Shown here: positions 7,022 through 13,938 of the stretch, piece by piece
Layout: the number at the start of each line of letters is the position of its first letter
Position numbering within the stretch: position 1 is the first letter of the stretch
Assembly (NCBI GenBank): GCA_036171455.1
Contig: JAVHRB010000040.1
Coordinates: forward strand, 1-13,959
DNA: 13,959 nt
From: CAIVSN01 sp036171455
GTDB lineage: Bacteria > Patescibacteriota > Gracilibacteria > BD1-5 > UBA2023
Direction of reading: 5' to 3'
Made by a program: the position numbers and the translations under genes
Notes under the pieces: model-generated
The model's database searches: none
What the model saw: only the letters and a program-made list of their open reading frames with translations
What the model was told of the DNA's origin: nothing

Positions 7022-7222
7022 CTATACATTCATGAGCGCAGCCTTGAGCTGTGAGTAACGTTTTTCCGCTTCATCTTTCGAAGAAGTTTCAAAAGGTTCG
7101 ATTCCATCCCGCTTCACCGTGTAGACCATGGAGAGAGTGAGATTTGTCTGGAAAGCTTCCAGGCATACCAATTGCGCTTTGTCATCGTCATGAACGGCAA
7201 AGGTCTCAGTGTAAAGTAACAT
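7022..7222 (-). CDS. small hypothetical protein, 66 aa
   Basis: Soluble small protein (MLLYTETFAVHDDDKAQLV... ending AEKRYSQLKAALMNV). The N-terminal two thirds look beta-rich, with alternating hydrophobic residues (LVCLEAF, LTLSMVYTVKRDG), and the end is one amphipathic helix. I know no family for it. Start ATG 7220-7222 is preceded at 4 bases by AAGGA, the only convincing Shine-Dalgarno in the window. A GTG ten codons upstream (7250-7252) is in frame but would place part of the structured leader inside the gene. It contains no UGA and stops at TAG. It has its own promoter, a structured leader and a strong terminator, so it appears to be a single-gene transcript. Its independent control suggests that dosage matters. 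Confidence 0.7.
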   Translation of the reverse strand: MLLYTETFAVHDDDKAQLVCLEAFQTNLTLSMVYTVKRDGIEPFETSSKDEAEKRYSQLKAALMNV

Positions 7223-7323
7223 ATCGTCCTTTTTGCTCCCTATCCGTATCACTCCGAACAGGGAAAGTTTAGCGTGGTAAAAAAATTACCAGTGATCACT
7301 TCCCATACGGATATGTACGGATT
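7223..7323 (-). promoter_or_regulatory. structured 5' leader of the 66-aa gene (candidate cis-regulatory RNA)
   Basis: A perfect 9-bp stem joins forward 7241-7249 (TATCCGTAT) and 7305-7313 (ATACGGATA). Inside it GGGAA (7261-7265) can pair with TTCCC (7300-7304), and TGGTAA (7275-7280) with TTACCA (7286-7291), next to the palindrome AGTGATCACT (7291-7300). In the RNA the closing stem ends about 18 bases before the start codon, adjoining the Shine-Dalgarno. The class is unknown; it could be a riboswitch, a protein-binding leader, or an operator region at DNA level. Confidence 0.45.
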
Positions 7324-7329
7324 AAGGTA

Positions 7330-7357
7330 ATAATAATTATATTTAATAATATGTCAA
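7330..7357 (-). promoter_or_regulatory. promoter of the 66-aa gene
   Basis: Minus-strand TTGACA (forward 7352-7357), a 16-base spacer, TATTAT (forward 7330-7335). Transcription would begin near 7323, leaving a leader of about 100 bases before the ATG at 7222, which is exactly the structured segment. Confidence 0.55.
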
Positions 7358-7421
7358 TATTTTTTTTCGAATCCACAGGCCGTCGTTTGTACCAATTTTT
7401 GTTTCCGCAGAAACGAGGGGA

Positions 7422-7766
7422 TTACCCCCTTTGTCCGGCCATGCCGGCATGGCCGACGATCGCGTGGGCCCGGTTTTTGGTATCGTGCTGGGCTTTCTCC
7501 ATATTTTGCACCCAGTCGAGCTTTTTCTTGAAAAAATAGTACATCGCCATCTGGTGGGATACATCTTTTTTCATGTGGTTTTTTTCTAGGGCTCGAATAC
7601 CGCGAAAATATGAAGATGTTCCAATGAATTCAATGGCATGTTTGGTAATTTCTATAAGGTGTGAACGGTGTAAAACGGGTAAATCAGCATAAATAACATT
7701 CATGGATGCTTCCCAATCGTCGAGAAATTGCTGGTACGATTCGGTATATGCTTCGTTTCCATACAT
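7422..7766 (-). CDS. hypothetical protein, main open frame (may be the 3' part of a frameshifted gene)
   Basis: Frame ending at TAA 7422-7424, with a soluble helical protein (MYGNEAYTESYQQFLDDWEASMNV...HRSHLIEITKHAIEFIG...SHQMAMYYFFKKKLDWVQNMEKA...). I recognise no family. The first ATG in frame is 7764-7766, giving 114 residues. The same frame is open to 7958 if UGA is Gly, but with no ATG or GTG and only a TTG at 7814. The likely promoter (7949-7976) instead points to an ATG at 7924 in another frame. A -1 slip at the run of seven A's (7779-7785) would join the two into a 167-residue product. The C-terminus (HAGMAGQRG) is encoded by a GC-rich palindrome unlike its surroundings. Function unknown. 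Confidence 0.5.
   Translation of the reverse strand: MYGNEAYTESYQQFLDDWEASMNVIYADLPVLHRSHLIEITKHAIEFIGTSSYFRGIRALEKNHMKKDVSHQMAMYYFFKKKLDWVQNMEKAQHDTKNRAHAIVGHAGMAGQRG
7436..7455. repeat. 20-bp perfect GC-rich palindrome
   Basis: The 20 bases centred between 7445 and 7446 equal their own reverse complement (CGGCCATGCC followed by GGCATGGCCG). They are far richer in GC than the flanks and lie in the last codons of the hypothetical gene. A smaller AGGGG/CCCCT hairpin sits just beside it at 7415-7429. Together they may act as a terminator or transcript-end structure, or be a copy of a dispersed repeat. Confidence 0.6.
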
Positions 7767-7924
7767 TGAAGGGGATTGTTTTTTTCTGTCGCATCTTGAA
7801 AGAAACAGTAGCAAAGACTCCGCCAGAGAAAACTCTTGGCTACTTCTAAGCTTTGAGTCTTTTGGGAATAGGCAGTATCAGAAGACTTCACATCTCGAAT
7901 GGGTGTTTTTAGATTGTTTTTCAT
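7767..7924 (-). pseudogene. 5' part of the frameshifted hypothetical gene
   Basis: From ATG 7922-7924 a frame reads MKNNLKTPIRDVKSSDTAYS and on to FFQDATEKN (49 residues up to 7778), hydrophilic and protein-like, starting about 18 bases after a good promoter. At 7784-7778 the minus strand reads A AAA AAC in this frame. A -1 slip there moves reading into the frame that stops at 7422. It could be programmed frameshifting, a recent one-base indel or an assembly error. The alternative is that the upstream part is not coding. Confidence 0.4.
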
Positions 7925-7948
7925 AGGTATTCGGAAAGTTAATATTTG

Positions 7949-7976
7949 TATATAATTAAAATAATATTTTTGTCAA
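7949..7976 (-). promoter_or_regulatory. promoter of the frameshifted hypothetical gene
   Basis: Minus-strand TTGACA (forward 7971-7976), a 16-base spacer, TATATA (forward 7949-7954). The predicted start of transcription, near 7942, is about 18 bases before the ATG at 7924. The region between this promoter and that of dnaK (7977-8040) is AT-rich spacer. Confidence 0.5.
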
Positions 7977-8040
7977 ATTATAATTCTGTGACCTATTTTT
8001 TATCTTTTTCATGGGAATAATATGGTTATTATTTCCATAA

Positions 8041-8067
8041 CTAGCACCCGAATACAAAAAGTGCCAA
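8041..8067 (+). promoter_or_regulatory. CIRCE-like HrcA operator upstream of dnaK (degenerate)
   Basis: CTAGCACCC (8041-8049), 9 bases, AAGTGCCAA (8059-8067). The established CIRCE consensus is TTAGCACTC-N9-GAGTGCTAA; 14 of 18 arm positions match and the spacer length is exact. It lies just upstream of the -35 of dnaK, where a bound HrcA repressor could hinder RNA polymerase. The two arms are not well matched to each other, so binding is a hypothesis. Confidence 0.5.
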
Positions 8068-8074
8068 TTTTAAT

Positions 8075-8103
8075 TTGACAGAAGGTGAGAGTATCCATAT
8101 TAT
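8075..8103 (+). promoter_or_regulatory. near-consensus sigma-70-type promoter of dnaK
   Basis: TTGACA (8075-8080), a 17-base spacer, TATTAT (8098-8103). The -35 is perfect, the -10 has one mismatch and the spacing is ideal, as expected for a strongly expressed gene. The leader would be about 26 bases and has no Shine-Dalgarno. Confidence 0.75.
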
Positions 8104-8135
8104 GGTTCTGTAGTATTTCATTTACCCATTAAATT

Positions 8136-10034
8136 ATGTCCAAAATTATTGGAATCGACCTTGGAACCACGAATTCGTGTGTTGCCTTCATGGAAGGGGG
8201 TCAAGCAAAAGTTATACCCAACGCGGAAGGTGGTCGAACCACTCCATCTATCGTTGCGAACAAGGGCGGCGATACACTCGTCGGAACGACTGCCAAACGG
8301 CAGGCCGTCATGAATCCTGCCCAGACCATTTTTTCTGCAAAACGGTTTATCGGACGAAAATTCTCTGAAGTTACGGAAGAACTCAAGACGGTTCCATTCA
8401 AAGTCCTTGCTGGGCCAAATGGAGAATGTCTCATTGAATTCAATGGCAAGAACGTCCGGCCCGAAGAAATCGGAGCCAAGGTCCTCGCCAAACTCAAGGA
8501 AGATGCTGAAAAATTCCTCGGAACTACCGTTACTGAAGCGGTAATCACCGTTCCAGCCTACTTCAACGACGACCAACGCCAAGCGACTATCAATGCGGGA
8601 AAAATTGCAGGACTCGATGTCAAGCGTATTGTCAACGAACCAACCGCAGCGGCGCTTTCCTACGGGGAAAACAAGAAAAAAGACCAGAAAATTGCCGTTT
8701 ACGACTTTGGAGGAGGAACATTTGATATCTCGATTCTCGAAATCGGAGCCGAAGGAACCTTTGAAGTCCTTGCAACTAATGGGGATACCCACCTCGGAGG
8801 AGATGATTTTGATCAGACGGTATTTGAGTGGATTGTTTCTGAGTTCAAGAAAGACCAGGGTATCGATCTTACCAAGGATCCTATGGCGGTACAACGAATT
8901 CGAGATGAAGCCGAAAAAGCAAAAAAAGAGCTCTCGAGCGTGAGCGAAACCGACATCAACCTTCCGTATATCACGGTCGATGCAAGCGGACCAAAGAACC
9001 TCTTTATGAAGCTCACTCGGGCAAAATTTGAGGAACTCATCCATGATCTCGTAGAGCGTTCTGTAGAGCCTTGTAAGAAGGTACTCAAGGACTCTGGACT
9101 TCAGTCCAGTCAAATCGATGAAGTCGTCCTTGTCGGAGGATCTACTCGGGTTCCATTGGTTCAAAAGAAAGTCGAAGAACTTTTTGGAAAGAAACCGAAC
9201 GCTTCCGTAAATCCTGACGAAGCCGTCGCTATTGGAGCAGCTATCCAGGCAGGAATTATCCAAGGAGATGTCACCGATGTGCTTCTGCTCGATGTTACTC
9301 CACTTTCTCTCGGTATCGAAACCCTCGGAGGTGTGATGACTCGCATGATCGAACGAAATACGACCATTCCAAGCTCCAAATCTCAGGTGTACTCTACCGC
9401 AGCTGATGGTCAGGATAGTGTAGAAATCCACATCCTTCAAGGAGAACGCGAAATGGCTGCTGGGAACAAATCCCTCGGTCGATTCGTTCTCTCTGGTATT
9501 GCGTCCGCTCCACGAGGAGTACCGCAGATCGAAGTCACCTTTGATATCGATGCGTCTGGCGTACTCCATGTGACTGCCAAGGATAAGGGAACCGGAAAAG
9601 AACAGAAAATCACCGTACAAGGTTCTACCGGAATGGACGACAAGGAAGTCGACCGACTGGTCAAGGAAGCCGAAGCGAACCGTGAAGCTGACAAAGCGCT
9701 CAAGGATGTCATCGAAGCCCGGAACCATGCGGATTCTTCCCTCTACCAAGCGGAGAAAACCCTCAAGGATAATGAAGGGAAATTTGATGCGAAGCTCGGC
9801 GAAGAAGCCAAAACAAAAATCGAGGAACTTCGCAAGGTTCTCGCAGAAACCGAACCTACTAAAGAAGCCATCACGACGGCGAATGGTGCTCTCCAAGAAG
9901 TCATGATGAAAATCGGACAGGAAATCTACTCCAAGACCGGAGCGGAAGGTGCGACGGATGACGGGGTAAATGTGAAGGATACCAATAAAAAAGAAGATGA
10001 TGGGACGGTGGATGCGGAAGTGGAAGAGAAGTAA
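8136..10034 (+). CDS. dnaK: molecular chaperone DnaK (Hsp70), 632 aa
   Basis: ATP-driven chaperone that binds exposed hydrophobic segments of client proteins with the help of DnaJ and GrpE. It has the phosphate-1 loop IGIDLGTTNS (5-14), VITVPAYFND (137-146), NEPTAAALSYG (168-178), the phosphate-2 loop DFGGGTFD (190-197), the adenosine motif LVGGSTRVP, the linker DVLLLDVTPLSLGIETLGG, the beta-sandwich substrate domain, a helical lid and an acidic tail ending EVEEK. Length is normal, and the segment near 75-100 typical of longer DnaKs is present. All glycines use GGN; there is no in-frame UGA, unlike most neighbours. Codons are strongly biased: no TTA, CTA or TCA appear, so the antisense register is also open throughout. 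Start ATG 8136 agrees with the promoter. The stop is TAA, followed by a strong hairpin. It stands alone, without grpE or dnaJ. Confidence 0.98.
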   Translation: MSKIIGIDLGTTNSCVAFMEGGQAKVIPNAEGGRTTPSIVANKGGDTLVGTTAKRQAVMNPAQTIFSAKRFIGRKFSEVTEELKTVPFKVLAGPNGECLIEFNGKNVRPEEIGAKVLAKLKEDAEKFLGTTVTEAVITVPAYFNDDQRQATINAGKIAGLDVKRIVNEPTAAALSYGENKKKDQKIAVYDFGGGTFDISILEIGAEGTFEVLATNGDTHLGGDDFDQTVFEWIVSEFKKDQGIDLTKDPMAVQRIRDEAEKAKKELSSVSETDINLPYITVDASGPKNLFMKLTRAKFEELIHDLVERSVEPCKKVLKDSGLQSSQIDEVVLVGGSTRVPLVQKKVEELFGKKPNASVNPDEAVAIGAAIQAGIIQGDVTDVLLLDVTPLSLGIETLGGVMTRMIERNTTIPSSKSQVYSTAADGQDSVEIHILQGEREMAAGNKSLGRFVLSGIASAPRGVPQIEVTFDIDASGVLHVTAKDKGTGKEQKITVQGSTGMDDKEVDRLVKEAEANREADKALKDVIEARNHADSSLYQAEKTLKDNEGKFDAKLGEEAKTKIEELRKVLAETEPTKEAITTANGALQEVMMKIGQEIYSKTGAEGATDDGVNVKDTNKKEDDGTVDAEVEEK

Positions 10035-10061
10035 ATCCACACTTCTCCAAAATTAAGTTTG

Positions 10062-10093
10062 AAATCATCCCGCTCGTGAGAGCGGGATGATTT
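10062..10093 (+). terminator. Rho-independent terminator of dnaK
   Basis: A perfect 14-bp stem: AAATCATCCCGCTC (10062-10075) and GAGCGGGATGATTT (10080-10093), with a GTGA loop. It lies 28 bases past the dnaK stop. The U tract is short and partly inside the stem. Confidence 0.85.
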
Positions 10094-10196
10094 ATGTACA
10101 AAGCATATTCTGCTAACTACGGTTAGAATGAGAGAATTTTTTGTAAAATCTGAAAAAGCCGTATTACTACAAATGACCTGTTCTTTAATTTCTTCA

Positions 10197-10334
10197 CACC
10201 TTTTGAAAAAAAGGTGGAAATCCTAATGTTGGCTTCCGACCGAAATACAAATCTCGGTCTTAATTTTTCCAAACAACGTATTTAAGCCAAAACTCATCGT
10301 CTCTTTTTATGAGATTTGTATCGATTTTGGCTTA
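10197..10334. ncRNA. candidate structured RNA region with alternative pairings
   Basis: No convincing gene lies between 10035 and 10460. Three hairpins follow each other: CACCTTTT-GAAA-AAAAGGTG (10197-10216, perfect 8 bp with a GNRA loop); GACCGA/TCGGTC (10238-10243 with 10254-10259), followed by TTAATTTTT; and TAAGCCAAAA/TTTTGGCTTA (10283-10292 with 10325-10334) enclosing CTCAT/ATGAG. In addition ATACAAATCTC (10245-10255) is fully complementary to GAGATTTGTAT (10311-10321), which would compete with or form a pseudoknot on the hairpins. The strand is unknown, I see no clear promoter, and I find no hallmark of tmRNA, RNase P, SRP or 6S RNA. Confidence 0.4.
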
Positions 10335-10390
10335 GGTATCGGAAATTTGCTGTCTAAAGCCACCACTGGATTTCTCCTGTATCAATAATA

Positions 10391-10424
10391 AATAGCTTCG
10401 GAAGTTCTACTGCCCGAAGCTATT
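10391..10424 (-). terminator. terminator of the SNF2 gene, probably bidirectional
   Basis: AATAGCTTCGG (10391-10401) and CCGAAGCTATT (10414-10424) form a perfect 11-bp stem around a 12-base loop. It lies about 37 bases past the SNF2 stop. Leftward it is followed by TATTATTG; rightward by GTATTTTTT, the better U tract, which could also end a transcript coming from the structured region at 10197-10334. Confidence 0.7.
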
Positions 10425-10460
10425 GTATTTTTTGCTCTCGTTTCATTTGGAACGCTGTAC

Positions 10461-13400
10461 TTACTCGAAAATGTACCCGATATCTTCCTCACTCAGGCTT
10501 CCTCGGAAATCTCCGGAAAAGAGATCATCTACGAGTTTCTTTTTTTTGGCTTGTAGGCTGAGGATTTTTTCCTCTACCGTATCGCGGACGATGAGTTTTT
10601 GCACAAATACGGTTTTGGTTTGACCCATTCGATGGGCTCGATCTGTCGCTTGATTTTCTACGGCTGGATTCCACCAAGGATCGAGATGAATGACATAGTC
10701 AGCACCCGTGAGATTGAGACCAGTCCCTCCCGCTTTGAGACTTATGAGAAATACGGGTACTGCCCCAGCATTGAACCCATCCACAAGTTTTTTTCGATCT
10801 TCCCGTTTGGTGGCACCGTCAAGGTAGAAGTAAGGAATTTTTTTTCGATCGAGTGTTTGTCGTACGAACGCGAGAAATCCCGTGAACTGGCTAAAAATGA
10901 GGAGGTTGTGGCCGGATTCAATCATTTCTTCGATGTTTTCCTCGATATAGTCGAGTTTGATAGATGCTTCTTGAGTATTTTCCTCGATCTTGACGAGCTG
11001 GGGCATGAGGCAGGCTTGACGAAGTTTGAGAAGGGCATCGAGTACGGCAAACTGGCTTTTTGCAAGCCCATTTTCTGTAATTTTTTTCGTGATTTGGGCT
11101 TTGAATGCGGTTTTGAGCTGGTTATAGAATTTCTTTTGTTCCGCACCCATTTCCAGATAGATTACTTCTTCCTGTTTGGCAGGTAATTCCTTGAGAACGT
11201 CTTCTTTTTTCCTGCGTAAAATGAACGGTTTTACTTTTCGAGAGAGGATTTCGAGATGTTCCGCGTCTCCTTTGGCGTATTTTTCTCGAAAAGAAGATTC
11301 GTGTCCGACGAACCCCGGCATGAGAAAGTTAAAAATACTGAAAAGTTCCATGAGGCGGTTTTCAATGGGAGTCCCACTGAGGGCGAGCCGATAATCGGCT
11401 CGGAGCTTGAGGACCGATTTGGTGCGTGCTGCAGCAAGATTTTTGATATTTTGGGCTTCGTCGAGGATGACGTAGTGGAATTTGTGGTGTTCGAACCCCG
11501 GAGTTTCGACGAGATTCGCGATGATGCCGTAGGATACAATGATGATTTGGGTGTTTGATCGGATGTCCGAAAATCCCGTTTTCCCATCCTTGATGTACTG
11601 GATCCGGAGTTTTGGGACGAACTTTTTTGCTTCGTCCATCCAGTTGAGCACGAGGGAAGTAGGGACAACGATGAGGGTGGGGGAGACCGTGGACTTACGG
11701 TCGTACTCGGATTGGAGGAATACCAGGGTCTGGATGGTTTTCCCGAGTCACATATCGTCCGCGAGAATTCCGGAAAAACCGTATTCTCGGAGGAATCGGA
11801 GCCAATTGTATCCGATATGTTGGTAATCCCGGAGTGTTACGGTAGCATCTGCGGGGAGGGGATACTTTTTGATTCACGAGAAATTTTCGAGGGATTTCTT
11901 CATTTGCACGATTTCTTTCGCGATATGGAATTTGGAAAAATCCCCTTTGGACGCTTGTCGGAGAAGGCCGATGGAGTATTTTCCGATTTTTACGGTCGTC
12001 TCGATATTTTTTTCTGTGATGCCGAGTTCGTCCCATTCTTTGAGAGTTTTTTGGAGGTTGTGTTTGATCGGGAATACCATTCCATTGTCGAGCGTAATGT
12101 ATTTTCCTCCACGTTTCATTGCCTGGAGGATTTCTTTTGACTGCGTGATTTCCTGGTCGCCAATAGCAAACTTGACGTCGAGATCGAACCAGTCTTCCCC
12201 CGATCTGACATCGATCTGAGCCGAAAGCGGAGATGCGGAGACTCGTTTGGCTGGCTGGCGGTATTCAACACGCATACCATCTGCGATGAGCGATTCTACC
12301 ATATCGAAAAACTGATCGGAATATTCGTCGACCGCTTTGGAAAAAGAGCAGGTTTCCGCTTCGATTTCATCTGCCTGAGCGATGAGTCCTCCGATTTTCT
12401 CAATCTCCAATTTTTCCTGTTCCGGGTTTCTCCGGACGAGTGTTTCCCCATTCAGGAAGTAGTTCGTTTCATCGTTTGGGGATAGGGTTTTAGATCCGTA
12501 TGAGAAACGATAGTGTACGAGGATGTTCTGAAAGTCGGGATTGATTTCTATAGACAGTATCAATTCTGGGGTTCCCATCGGGGTTTCGTCCTCCAAAAAA
12601 CTGATAGTGCCAGCGTGTTCCAGGAGCTTGCTGAAGACTGATTCTTTGCGTAATGCCAGCCATTCTTCTTCGGAAAGTACGACGGCGGTACGACTCAGAG
12701 AAACAACAAATGATGGAGGAAGATCGGTTTGAAAAAATCAGATCGTCGACGAGTTTTCGAGGTAGGCGAACCAGGGAGTTCCACTCGCATAAAAGAGAAT
12801 TTGGCCATTGAGGGGCGTTTCTTGCCCCCGGAGTCCTCCGTTCACAAGAAAGAGTGACACTGTGTATTTGGGAATATCGTTTTTTTGGTTTTTTTCCACG
12901 CCGATACGGAGCCGCCCAGTTTCCTTTTTGATGATGAGGGGCACATTTTCCATATTGGAAATGGGTTCCGTCGCTCATGTCAGGAGTTGTATGAAAAATT
13001 CTGGAGCGCTCTTGAAACTCATCCGAGTATTACTTGCTGAATTTCCCCAGTAGTATCCTCCACTATTTCTGTCTTCGAGAAACGGGGAGAATTTTTGATA
13101 TTTTACGTCGTATATATCGCTTTTGAAAAGCTTTTTCCCAACGGAGAGATTCCCATTTTTTTGGATTTTTCCTTGGTATAGTGACAGGAACAGGTTGTTT
13201 TTCTCCGGACTGATGCCACGCAGGATTTCTACTTTTATCCGCAGTCCTTCTTCTTTGGACTCTCTGGTGATTGGCTCATCTGAGAGTCCCGTAAAAATAT
13301 CCAGCGGTGATGGTGTTCGAGGAGGGGAAACTGCGGATTTTTTGACGAGGTATTCGGGGTGGTGTTTTAAGAATAATTCAATCATGCTCGCATCGAGATT

Positions 13401-13817
13401 TTCCGGGAGATGGGTAAGTAATTTTGGGTTTACCATGTACCGATTTGCAAAGTCCTCCTGGTTTGTGGTTATGTTGTCAATGAAGGTGTCCGAGGGAGAT
13501 AGGGGAGAGTTCTGCAGAGTGAGATCGTCAAGAATATCATATTCTTCGGCTATTTTTCGTGCGAACCCACCAATGTGCTTGCATCGCCCATTGCTATGAA
13601 ACGAAGGGCAGTCGCACGATCCCACGATAGATCCCGATGGTTTTCGGATGGCGAGACTGAGATGATAGAGCCACGTTCATCGGACAGTTCCTTCGAAAGT
13701 TAGAGCTTCATCGTTTTCCAAAACCATGATTTTTTGAGTTTTGTTTTTATAGGAAGTGCTTCTCCTCCAAAATACTTCACCGATTTGGGATCTCGTTCTC
13801 TGGAGGAGGGGAAACAT
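10461..13817 (-). CDS. SWIM zinc-finger SNF2-family helicase, 1118 aa
   Basis: ATP-dependent nucleic-acid translocase of the SNF2/HepA type. From the N-terminus it has a SWIM zinc motif CDCPSFHSNGRCKH (C68, C70, C79, H81), a long middle region of beta-rich and helical sequence, and LRDYQHIGYNWLRFL. Then come SNF2 motif I ILADDMGLGKTIQT (Walker A 690-694), LIVVPTSLVLNW, motif II YVILDEAQ (786-789), ALSGTPIENRL and the C-terminal helicase lobe with LLIFSQFTGFL, LISLKAGGTGLNL and motif VI QATDRAHRMGQ (1056-1066). Five UGA codons (residues 47, 281, 360, 648, 690) are read as Gly; the one at 11748-11750 is the first Gly of the invariant GLGKT. Standard code would give at least four fragments. Start ATG 13815-13817 is the first after an in-frame TAG (13851-13853). 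The stop is TAA 10461-10463. Confidence 0.93.
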
Positions 13818-13849
13818 GGTCAATAGCACTTGAAAATATAATTGGGAAA

Positions 13850-13876
13850 ACTATACGGAATTCTAAAAAAATTCAA
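13850..13876 (-). promoter_or_regulatory. possible promoter of the SNF2 gene
   Basis: Minus-strand TTGAAT, 15 bases, TATAGT (forward 13850-13855). The -10 is good and the leader would be about 26 bases, but the spacer is short and the -35 overlaps the possible upstream terminator. Confidence 0.3.
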
Positions 13877-13922
13877 CGGGAGATTTTTCATACCGGCATC
13901 GTTTCCAATCTCTTTTCCCCGT
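13866..13922 (-). terminator. possible terminator of the upstream leftward gene
   Basis: On the minus strand ACGG (forward 13919-13922) pairs with CCGT (13876-13879), and GAGATT (13907-13912) with AATCTC (13880-13885). There is an asymmetric bulge and a long loop, followed by TGAATTTTTTTAG. The T run is good; the stem is imperfect. Confidence 0.35.
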
Positions 13923-13938
13923 CAGCTTGCTGCGTGGG

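Noticed and set aside
8118..10040. Minus-strand open frame of 640 codons
   Set aside because: It is the exact antisense register of dnaK, lacks any domain pattern and is explained by the absence of TTA, CTA and TCA in dnaK.
10228..10287. 19-codon ORF (MLASDRNTNLGLNFSKQRI)
   Set aside because: Too short, no promoter or Shine-Dalgarno, and it overlaps the hairpins of the structured region.
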